64,000 nt of DNA from Ohtaekwangia sp. (GTDB lineage Bacteria; Bacteroidota; Bacteroidia; Cytophagales; Cyclobacteriaceae). Positions 1-7,315 of the stretch are shown here, piece by piece. Numbering within the stretch: position 1 is the stretch's first letter; each line of letters begins with the position of its first letter. A model generated the notes under the pieces. It was given only the letters and a program-made list of their open reading frames with translations. It did no database searches and was not told the origin of the DNA. The translations under genes were made by a program, and so were the position numbers. Location: the NCBI GenBank assembly GCA_021155195.1, contig JAJNPV010000017.1, forward strand, positions 248,001-312,000, read 5' to 3'.

Positions 1-334
1 GAGATACTATTTTAGAAATAATGCGAGAAATTACAAGTACATCTTCCAATAACATTTCTGGATCAGGATAGTTTTTTGACTGTTTGCAAAGCATTAACCA
101 ATACTCAGTTTCATCTACTTCCTTTGCCGCTATCTTAAACTTATTTATAAAATCTGCTTTACTTTCTGCGTTCTGGGCTTCTCTGGTGTTAGCCCCAATT
201 GAAGTACCCGACTTTAGCAGTTGTCGTGCTACAACGTATTTCCTCTCACTTTCTAATTTTTCACAATACTCAATTATTCCAAGCGCAAACTTGAATGTCA
301 AATCAATAATCAGATTCTCCTTGTCATCCCGCAT
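1..334 (-). CDS. Four-helix bundle protein (S23/IVS-type), cut by left edge
   Basis: Reading leftward from an ATG at 334, the frame stays open for 111 codons to the window edge with no stop. The translation has the hallmark motif of the four-helix bundle family once named ribosomal protein S23 (the product of 23S rRNA intervening sequences): ARQLLKSGTSIGAN followed by REAQNAESKADFINK, then a helix with DETEYWL. Family members are usually about 115-125 residues, so only the last few residues are missing. In Bacteroidota these genes are common as stand-alone loci away from rRNA, as here. Their function is not established. The gene lies 36 bases downstream of metH on the same strand. Family recognition is firm, function open. 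Confidence 0.8.
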   Translation of the reverse strand, partial: MRDDKENLIIDLTFKFALGIIEYCEKLESERKYVVARQLLKSGTSIGANTREAQNAESKADFINKFKIAAKEVDETEYWLMLCKQSKNYPDPEMLLEDVLVISRIISKIVS

Positions 335-370
335 TGTCCTTCATTTTCAAATTCTCAAATCCTCTCATTT

Positions 371-3043
371 TTAAATTGAATATGATAAATTTGGTGATAA
401 CCATTTCTCAATCTCCTCAACACTCATCCCCTTTCGTTTCGCGTAATCCACTACCTGATCTTTTTCAATTTTTCCCAAGCCAAAGTATTTTGAGTTCGGA
501 TTCGAAAAATAAAACCCACTTACCGCAGCGCCAGGATACATGGCATAAGACTCTGTTAACGTGATTCCTACTTTTTCAGCTTCCAGTAATTCAAATAACA
601 ATTTCTTCTCTGTATGATCAGGGCACGCAGGATAACCCGGTGCCGGGCGAATGCCATCGTACTTTTCGCTAATCAATTCCTCCGTGCTCAGCTGCTCGTT
701 GATACTATAACCCCAGAGTTCCTTGCGCACTTTTTCATGCAAACATTCAGCAAAGGCTTCGGCTAACCGATCGGCCAGGGCTTTAGCCATAATTTCAGAA
801 TAATCGTCCTGATTGGCTTTATGCTTCTCAACCAACTTCTCCAAACCAATGCCAGCCGTTACGGCAAACATGCCGAAGTAATCATTACCTTCATCTGGCG
901 AAACAAAATCGGCCAAACAGAAATTTGGAAGATTTTGTGCTTTCTTATTCTGCTGGCGCAGAAAATGAAACGTTGCAAACTTCCCTGTTTCATTGATCAA
1001 ATCAACATCATCACCTTTATTCACTGCCTGATAAAATGCAATTACTCCGTTTGCTTGTAAACTGTCATTCGCCACGATTTCGTCAAGCATTGTATTGGCT
1101 TCATCAAATAGTTTTTTTGCCTCTACTCCCACTACCGAATCATCAAAAATTCCCGGATACCGGCCAGCCAGCATCCATGTTTGAAAGAACGGTGTCCAGT
1201 CGATATACTTTCTGATTTCAGCCAGGGGATACTTTATTAATTCTTTCCTTCCCGTAAAAGTTGGTTTGGTAAACTTCGTAGTTGACCAATCTATTTTAGT
1301 TCTATTCTTTCTTGCTTCGCTTAATGGAATATAATTTTTCTCCAGCTGCCTTCCCTCGTGATCCTTGCGCATTACACGATACTCCTCCTTAAATTTTGCC
1401 TGAAAGTTAGTTCGCGTTTCCGGATTGATTATTTCGCTCACTACAGGTACCGAGCGCGATGCATCCAGCACATGGATTACGGGCCCTGAGTAAACAGGGT
1501 CAATTTTTACCGCTGTATGAATTCTTGATGTAGTGGCGCCTCCAATCAACAAAGGAAGCGTCATTTTTTCATGTTCCATTTCCTTTGCGAAGTGAACCAT
1601 CTCATCCAATGAAGGTGTAATCAATCCGCTCAAACCAATAACATCAACTTTCTCGCGTCTGGCTGCTTCCAATATTTTTTCAGCAGGCACCATTACACCC
1701 AAATCGATTACATTATAATTATTACAAGCCAGCACTACGCCAACAATGTTCTTACCGATATCATGCACATCTCCTTTCACGGTTGCCAACAGTACTTTGG
1801 CTGCTACTTTTTCTTCAGCACCGCTTAATCGTTTTTCTTCTTCCAGATAGGGAGTTAAATAAGCGACTGATTTTTTCATAACCCGCGCGCTTTTCACTAC
1901 CTGAGGCAAAAACATTTTACCGGCCCCAAACAAATCTCCCACCACATTCATTCCCGCCATCAGGGGACCTTCAATAACATGAAGGGGACGTCCGTATTTC
2001 AAGCGAGCTTCTTCTGTATCAGCATCTATAAAATCAATAATTCCTTTTACGAGCGAATGCGTTATCCTTTCCTCTACCGTTCCTTTGCGCCATTCATCAT
2101 CCACTTCTTTCTTCTTGGCTGATCCCTTTACTGTTTCAGCAAACTCAAGCAATCTTTCTGTAGCATCTTCCCTTCTATTCAACAACACATCTTCCACACG
2201 TTCCAACAAATCTTTCGGAATCTCATCATACACCTCCAGCATAGTTGGGTTTACAATACCCATATCCATACCCTGCTGAATAGCATGATATAAAAATGCA
2301 GAGTGCATGGCTTCACGTACTTTCTGATTTCCGCGAAAGCTGAACGAAACGTTGCTTACACCGCCACTTACGTGAGCGTGCGGTAAGTTGGTACGAATCC
2401 ATTTTGTGGCGTTGAAGAAATCAATTGCATAATTTTTATGCTCATCTATTCCCGTTGCCACGGGAAAAATGTTTGGATCAAAAATTATATCCTGGGGTGG
2501 GAAATGAACTTCATTCACCAAAATGTCATAAGCCCGCTTACAAATATCAATTCGTCTTTGGTAGGTATCTGCCTGTCCATCTTCATCAAATGCCATTACA
2601 ACAGCAGCAGCTCCATACCGTCTTACCAATTTTGCCTGGCGCTTAAATTCCTCCACTCCACCTTTCATGCTAATGGAGTTTACGATGCCCTTACCCTGTA
2701 TACACTTTAACCCCGCCTCGATCACTTCCCACTTAGATGAATCGATCATTACAGGGATTTGAGATATCTCTGGTTCGGAGGCCATCAAGTTCAAGTACTT
2801 CACCATGGCAGCTTTTGAATCAAGCATGCCTTCATCCATATTAACATCAATCACCTGGGCTCCGCCACGCACCTGATCAAGGGCAACTTCCAGCGCTTCG
2901 TCAAACTTATCATCCTTAATGAGTTTAAGAAATTTTGCTGAGCCTGTTACGTTTGTTCTTTCTCCAATGTTAGTGAAGTTGGATCCGGGAGTGAGAACAA
3001 CAGCCTCAAGGCCACTTAACTGTAGATAGTTATGCATGTTCAA
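371..3043 (-). CDS. metH: Methionine synthase, folate/cobalamin/activation half (split MetH)
   Basis: This 890-residue protein corresponds to cobalamin-dependent methionine synthase without its N-terminal homocysteine domain. In order: pterin-binding TIM barrel (about 1-290, with FTNIGERTNVTGS near 23), helical cap (about 325-410), cobalamin-binding Rossmann domain with DVHDIGKN at 425 (His427 would be the lower cobalt ligand), and the SAM-dependent reactivation domain with RPAPGYPACPDH near residue 800. It should move a methyl group from methyltetrahydrofolate through cobalamin to homocysteine, working with the 333-residue protein encoded just upstream. The ATG at 3043 lies 14 bases inside that gene, indicating co-translation. 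Together the two total 1223 residues, about the length of one-piece MetH. Confidence 0.95.
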   Translation of the reverse strand: MNMHNYLQLSGLEAVVLTPGSNFTNIGERTNVTGSAKFLKLIKDDKFDEALEVALDQVRGGAQVIDVNMDEGMLDSKAAMVKYLNLMASEPEISQIPVMIDSSKWEVIEAGLKCIQGKGIVNSISMKGGVEEFKRQAKLVRRYGAAAVVMAFDEDGQADTYQRRIDICKRAYDILVNEVHFPPQDIIFDPNIFPVATGIDEHKNYAIDFFNATKWIRTNLPHAHVSGGVSNVSFSFRGNQKVREAMHSAFLYHAIQQGMDMGIVNPTMLEVYDEIPKDLLERVEDVLLNRREDATERLLEFAETVKGSAKKKEVDDEWRKGTVEERITHSLVKGIIDFIDADTEEARLKYGRPLHVIEGPLMAGMNVVGDLFGAGKMFLPQVVKSARVMKKSVAYLTPYLEEEKRLSGAEEKVAAKVLLATVKGDVHDIGKNIVGVVLACNNYNVIDLGVMVPAEKILEAARREKVDVIGLSGLITPSLDEMVHFAKEMEHEKMTLPLLIGGATTSRIHTAVKIDPVYSGPVIHVLDASRSVPVVSEIINPETRTNFQAKFKEEYRVMRKDHEGRQLEKNYIPLSEARKNRTKIDWSTTKFTKPTFTGRKELIKYPLAEIRKYIDWTPFFQTWMLAGRYPGIFDDSVVGVEAKKLFDEANTMLDEIVANDSLQANGVIAFYQAVNKGDDVDLINETGKFATFHFLRQQNKKAQNLPNFCLADFVSPDEGNDYFGMFAVTAGIGLEKLVEKHKANQDDYSEIMAKALADRLAEAFAECLHEKVRKELWGYSINEQLSTEELISEKYDGIRPAPGYPACPDHTEKKLLFELLEAEKVGITLTESYAMYPGAAVSGFYFSNPNSKYFGLGKIEKDQVVDYAKRKGMSVEEIEKWLSPNLSYSI

Positions 3044-4031
3044 GAGCTAATTGTCTGGGTTGATACTTCTTTGCAACTGCTGCAATTTTTGAAATGTGGT
3101 CGGGAGTTGATCCACAGCAACCACCAATAATATTAATTAATCCTTCTTTCAAAAATTCTTCAATTTCATTCGCCATTTGTAATGGTGTTTGATCGTATTG
3201 ACCAAATTCATTTGGCAAGCCGGCATTAGGATGGGCACTTACAAAGAAGGGAGCCTTCTCGTTGAGCACTTGTAGGTAAGGCCTTAAGGCTGCAGCGCCT
3301 AACGCGCAATTCAAACCAATACTTAACAAAGGCACATGCGATACCGAAATCAGAAATGCTTCTGTAGTCTGTCCTGATAAAATTCTTCCGCTGGCATCCG
3401 TTATTGTACCCGACACCATGATTGGTACTTGTTTACCAGTTTCTTCAAATAGCTCTTGTATTGCAAACAACGCAGCTTTTACATTTAAGGTATCGGTGAT
3501 CGTTTCCAGCAATAGCATGTCCGCTCCACCATCCAACAAACCTTTTGCCTGCTCTTTAAAAGCTACTGCCAATTGATCAAATGATATTGCCCGATAACCG
3601 GGATTATTTACATCAGGCGACATAGATGCAAGTTTTGTTGTTGGGCCCATTGAACCAGCTACAAAACGCGGCTTGTTTGGTTCCCTTTTAGTGAACTCAT
3701 CGGCCACTTCTTTGGCAATTTTTGCTGCCTGAAAATTGATTTGATATACCAAATGTTCCAAATGATAATCTGCCTGCGCAACCGTTGTGCTTCCAAACGT
3801 ATTGGTTTCTGCAATATCGGCTCCTGCCTCGAAGTATTGACGATGTATATCTTTAATTATATCGGGACGTGTTATACTTAACAAATCATTATTTCCCTTA
3901 AGGGGATGTGGATGATTTTTTAATTCTTCATTTCTGAAATCCTCCTCAGTGAGTTTATGCCGTTGGATCATAGTACCCATAGCACCATCAAGCACCAGAA
4001 TACGCTCTTTTAAAATGTCTTGTATATTCAC
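3030..4031 (-). CDS. metH: Homocysteine S-methyltransferase domain protein (N-terminal half of split MetH)
   Basis: The 333-residue protein is the homocysteine-binding TIM barrel that normally forms the first module of MetH. It begins with the LVLDGAMGTMIQ motif and carries the three zinc-binding cysteines: one in GLNCALGA and a pair in GGCCGSTPDH near the C-terminus. It would activate homocysteine as a zinc thiolate for methylation by the cobalamin half encoded next. The start is GTG at 4031, directly after AGGAAAGA, an unusually good ribosome site for this genome. That site is the likely target of the SAM riboswitch upstream. Alternative roles (S-methylmethionine-dependent Hcy methyltransferase) are less likely given the overlapping partner gene. 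Confidence 0.93.
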   Translation of the reverse strand: MNIQDILKERILVLDGAMGTMIQRHKLTEEDFRNEELKNHPHPLKGNNDLLSITRPDIIKDIHRQYFEAGADIAETNTFGSTTVAQADYHLEHLVYQINFQAAKIAKEVADEFTKREPNKPRFVAGSMGPTTKLASMSPDVNNPGYRAISFDQLAVAFKEQAKGLLDGGADMLLLETITDTLNVKAALFAIQELFEETGKQVPIMVSGTITDASGRILSGQTTEAFLISVSHVPLLSIGLNCALGAAALRPYLQVLNEKAPFFVSAHPNAGLPNEFGQYDQTPLQMANEIEEFLKEGLINIIGGCCGSTPDHISKIAAVAKKYQPRQLALEHA

Positions 4032-4064
4032 TCTTTCCTGTTTTAGTATTTTATCCAGAAAGAG
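4031..4064 (-). promoter_or_regulatory. Expression platform: Shine-Dalgarno sequestering hairpin
   Basis: On the minus-strand transcript, CTCTTTCT (4064-4057) can pair with AGGAAAGAG (4039-4031), enclosing the ribosome-binding site and reaching the GTG start of the first metH gene. The same left arm belongs to a 13-base stretch (4063-4051) that is perfectly complementary to the 5' P1 strand of the SAM riboswitch (4189-4177). Two exclusive structures follow: ligand-bound aptamer plus closed ribosome site, or unpaired P1 plus open ribosome site. The pairings are read directly; the translational OFF-switch reading is inference. Confidence 0.7.
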
Positions 4065-4079
4065 CCTGATGAATGGCCG

Positions 4080-4190
4080 CCTATCTTTTCCTAATTCGAT
4101 TGCAATCGCTTAGGAGGGGAATTAGCACCAAGTTATTGGCAAGGTTGCTAAGACTTCGCAGGGCCCGGTCCCTCAGTCTTTCTGGATAAG
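4080..4190 (-). ncRNA. SAM-I (S-box) riboswitch upstream of metH
   Basis: The minus strand shows the S-box consensus in order: CTTATCCAGA (P1 5' strand and J1/2), GACTGAGGGA, the GGGCCCTGCGAAG segment, AGCAACC, then GGTGCTAATTCC, a variable P4 arm, and a closing GATAGG that pairs with CTTATC to form P1. This class binds S-adenosylmethionine and represses methionine genes. It precedes methionine synthase, as expected. The aptamer is followed after about 15 bases by a hairpin that covers the ribosome site instead of by a U-tailed terminator, so control is probably at translation initiation. A TTTCTTTG element just upstream (4203-4196) may be the promoter -7 box, with one mismatch. Confidence 0.93.
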
Positions 4191-4237
4191 CACTGCAAAG
4201 AAACACATTTAGATAATAATAATAAAGCATGGATGGT

Positions 4238-4245
4238 TAATTTTG
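4238..4245 (+). promoter_or_regulatory. Putative Bacteroidota -7 element for ppx
   Basis: TAATTTTG matches the Bacteroidota -7 consensus TAnnTTTG exactly and lies 24 bases before the TTG start of ppx. No clear -33 TTTG was found at the usual spacing. It sits back to back with the metH leader, so this 238-base intergenic stretch probably holds two divergent promoters. Confidence 0.4.
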
Positions 4246-4269
4246 CCACGGAACTACAAACTATAGTAA

Positions 4270-5178
4270 TTGAAACTAGCAGCCATTGATATCGGATCGA
4301 ATGCAATCAGACTTCAGATCTCTACCATTTTGGATCATGGCCCAAAAATTCTTTTCAAGAAATTAGAATATGTTCGTTTTCCGTTGCGCTTAGGACACGA
4401 TGTGTTCAGCACAAATCGCATAAGCGATAAAAGTAAAGCTCAATTTAAAAAGTTGATGAAGACCTATAAGCTTTTATTAGAGCTTTACGAGGTTGATGAT
4501 TACATGTTTTGTGCAACCTCAGCCATGCGTGAGTCGGAGAATGGGCAAGAACTTGCCGATGAGGTAAAAGAAGAATTGGGATTAACCATCAACATTATAG
4601 ATGGCAATCTGGAGGCAGAAATGATTAACCGGGCTATTGCCTCCTATCTAAAAGATGAGACTTACCTACACATTGATGTGGGTGGAGGTAGTACCGAACT
4701 GAATTTATTTGTAGATGGAAAGAAGATAAAAACCCGGTCATTTAAAGTTGGATCCGTTCGGGTACTTGAACATAATGATTCCCCAATTATGTGGAGTGAT
4801 ATGAAAAAATGGGTAAAAGAGAATGTGAAGAAGGAATATGGAAAGGTTACCGCAGTAGGAACAGGTGGAAATATTAGTAAGATTTTCGAATTGGCTAAGA
4901 AGAAGCCGGGCCAGGTTATGTCTATTCGAAAAATAAATGAGGTTCGCAAGATGGTAGAGAGTTATACCATTGAACAACGCATCTACGAATTACAAATGAA
5001 TCCCGATAGGGCCGATGTAATTGTACCTGCCAGCGCGATTTATGTGAAAGTAATGGAGTGGGCCGATTCGCAGAGAATTCTGGTACCCGATGTTGGTTTG
5101 AAGGACGGAATTTTGCTTCACTTACTAGAAAAAAATCTATCGCAAAAGAAAATTGAATTTAAGCAAGGAAGGTTCTGA
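4270..5178 (+). CDS. ppx: Exopolyphosphatase / GppA-type phosphatase
   Basis: The 302-residue protein belongs to the Ppx/GppA actin-like phosphatase family. Motifs: the first phosphate-binding loop AAIDIGSNAIRL at the N-terminus, CATSAMRES near 80, and the second loop IDVGGGSTEL near 135. It lacks the extra C-terminal domain of enterobacterial Ppx, so it is the short form. It hydrolyses long-chain polyphosphate and/or pppGpp. The start is TTG at 4270, directly after an in-frame TAA, and no ATG is available nearby. The gene ends exactly where ppk1 ends on the other strand, so a polyphosphate degradation gene and a synthesis gene meet tail to tail. Substrate choice cannot be told from sequence. 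Confidence 0.9.
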   Translation: MKLAAIDIGSNAIRLQISTILDHGPKILFKKLEYVRFPLRLGHDVFSTNRISDKSKAQFKKLMKTYKLLLELYEVDDYMFCATSAMRESENGQELADEVKEELGLTINIIDGNLEAEMINRAIASYLKDETYLHIDVGGGSTELNLFVDGKKIKTRSFKVGSVRVLEHNDSPIMWSDMKKWVKENVKKEYGKVTAVGTGGNISKIFELAKKKPGQVMSIRKINEVRKMVESYTIEQRIYELQMNPDRADVIVPASAIYVKVMEWADSQRILVPDVGLKDGILLHLLEKNLSQKKIEFKQGRF

Positions 5179-7305
5179 TCAGAACAGTTCAACGTCCTTA
5201 ATGATTTCCCGGGTTACTTCATAAAATTCTTTGTGAACATTAAATAAGGGCTCACCATTCTGCTCCTTGATTACATATGAGCCATCCTCGCGCATTGAAT
5301 AGGCGTTCACGTTATCCTTTAGATTATAGCGAAGGATGTTCATTACCTGCTTACGGAGCATCTCCTCCTCCAGCAAAAACAACGACTCTACCCTACGATC
5401 GAAGCTGCGCACCATCGCATCTGCACTCCCTATGTATACTTTGGGTTGTCCGCCATTATGGAAGTAATACACTCTTGAGTGTTCCAAAAATTCGCCCACG
5501 ATAGAAATAACTTCAATGTTTTCACTCAACCCCTTACGACCCGGGCGTAGCGAGCACATGCCTCGAATAATCAATTTAATGGTTACACCTGCTTGTGAGG
5601 CTTCATACAAGGCATCAATAAATTCTTTGTCTTGTAATGAATTTAGTTTTATGACAATTCCAGATGGAATTCCAACCTTAGCATTCTCGGCCTCGCGTCT
5701 TACAAGGTTGCACAGCTGAATACGCATGTCGCGTGGTGATGTAATCAGATTACGATAAGCTGCTGGTTGCGAATGTCCCGTAATAACATTAAAGAACTCT
5801 GACACATCATTGGCATACGCTTCATTCGTACTCATCAACCCAATATCGGTATAGAAACGAGATGTTACTTCATTATAATTACCGCTTGATAGGTGCACAT
5901 ATCGATATACTCGTTCGCCTTCACTGCGTACAATCAATAGGAGTTTAGTATGGGTCTTAAGATTATTTACACCATAAATCACAAAGCATCCGGAACGCTG
6001 TAATTTCTGTCCCTCACGTAAATTATTTTCTTCATCAAAGCGAGCCTTCACTTCAAACAACACCGACACATGTTTTCCATTTTCGGCAGCACGCAACAAG
6101 GCAGCACTTATGCGTGAGTCTTTTGCCAGTCTGTAAATTGTTATTTTGATTGACAGTACCAAGGGATCATCAGCCGCTTTCTCCAGCAACTCAAGCACTG
6201 GTTCCATTGAATTGTAGGGATGATGAAGTAAGATATCCTTATGCTTGAGCGTTTCAAACAAGTCATCTTCACCCTGCTCTGGGTACGAGAGAGGCTTGAC
6301 CGATGGGCGTAGATGCAGTCTTTTACTTTTAAACTCCCGATGGTTGATAACCTGCAGAATTCCTGTAAAGTCGATTAACCCGGCTTTGGGGATTTTTAAA
6401 ATATTCAATTCATCTAAATCCCATTGAATCTTAAGCAAGCGAATCAATGATGGATCTGGATTTTCCTCAATGTCAATTCTAACCACACGTCCTTTTCTGC
6501 GTGTCTGAAGTTTCTTCTTTAGCTCCTCTAAAAAATTGGCTTCAATGTCCTCACTTTCCTCAAGCGTAAAATCTCCATTCCGATTAATTCGAAAAAGGTT
6601 AATGGCAGCAATATCTACATTCCTGAAAAGGTGCTGCATATTTCTACGAATGATATCCTCAAGCGGCACAAAGGATATTGATTCATCGGGATTTTCAATT
6701 TCATAAAAACGTGGTAGGTTGCTGGGCACCTGAATAAAAGAAAATCGTTCCTGGTTGTTTGAATCCTGAGGTACCTTAGTAACCACCCCAAATAGAAGCC
6801 GATTGTATTTCAACACAGGAAACGTGTGATAATTATCAAACAGCATGGGAGTAAGCATTGGGTAGATAGTGCGCTGGAAGTACTGGTCAACTTGCGCCCC
6901 ATGCTCAATGGAAAGCGAATCGCAATCCACTATTCTAAACCCATTCTTTTCAAAATTGGGTTTTAGTTTTTTAATATAATATTCGTTTTGATCCCTTACG
7001 AAAGCTTGAATTTCGGTAAGCAATAACTGCCGGAAGGAATTTTCGCGTAAGCCGCTATAATCATAGCGTTCCTTGCCATAGTCGATGTAATTGTAAAGGC
7101 TTCCCAAGCGGATGGTACAAAACTCATCCAGGTTGGAGGCGGTAATCGAAAGAAATTTGAGTCGTTCAAAAATATTGCGATCGATGTGTTTGGCCTGGTC
7201 AAGCACACGATAATTGAATGCCAGCCAACTTAAATCACGACTTATGTAATTACTTTCCTGAACATGCTTTGCCTGGCTACCCAGTTTCCCTACTCCCTCT
7301 ATCAT
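5179..7305 (-). CDS. ppk1: Polyphosphate kinase 1
   Basis: This is PPK1, which reversibly polymerises the gamma phosphate of ATP into polyphosphate at the inner membrane. The four-domain plan is visible: an N-terminal domain beginning NYISRDLSWLAFNYRVLDQA, the head domain, then two phospholipase-D-like catalytic domains containing FEVKARFDEENN, the phosphohistidine region NLKTHTKLLLI, and YIGSADAMVRSFDRR near the C-terminus. The open frame extends to 7383, inside gyrB. I chose the ATG at 7305 because it follows GGAGAGG, lies just after the gyrB stop and gives the usual family length (708 residues). It probably shares a transcript with gyrB. Its stop codon touches that of ppx. Confidence 0.93.
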   Translation of the reverse strand: MIEGVGKLGSQAKHVQESNYISRDLSWLAFNYRVLDQAKHIDRNIFERLKFLSITASNLDEFCTIRLGSLYNYIDYGKERYDYSGLRENSFRQLLLTEIQAFVRDQNEYYIKKLKPNFEKNGFRIVDCDSLSIEHGAQVDQYFQRTIYPMLTPMLFDNYHTFPVLKYNRLLFGVVTKVPQDSNNQERFSFIQVPSNLPRFYEIENPDESISFVPLEDIIRRNMQHLFRNVDIAAINLFRINRNGDFTLEESEDIEANFLEELKKKLQTRRKGRVVRIDIEENPDPSLIRLLKIQWDLDELNILKIPKAGLIDFTGILQVINHREFKSKRLHLRPSVKPLSYPEQGEDDLFETLKHKDILLHHPYNSMEPVLELLEKAADDPLVLSIKITIYRLAKDSRISAALLRAAENGKHVSVLFEVKARFDEENNLREGQKLQRSGCFVIYGVNNLKTHTKLLLIVRSEGERVYRYVHLSSGNYNEVTSRFYTDIGLMSTNEAYANDVSEFFNVITGHSQPAAYRNLITSPRDMRIQLCNLVRREAENAKVGIPSGIVIKLNSLQDKEFIDALYEASQAGVTIKLIIRGMCSLRPGRKGLSENIEVISIVGEFLEHSRVYYFHNGGQPKVYIGSADAMVRSFDRRVESLFLLEEEMLRKQVMNILRYNLKDNVNAYSMREDGSYVIKEQNGEPLFNVHKEFYEVTREIIKDVELF

Positions 7306-7315
7306 ACCTCTCCAT

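Noticed and set aside
84..374. A 96-codon plus-strand frame at the left end
   Set aside because: It is antisense to the four-helix-bundle gene, whose translation is clearly a real family.
3030..3043. Possible frameshift error creating two metH genes
   Set aside because: The junction is at a domain boundary, both genes have good starts, and the same split is known in other Bacteroidota.
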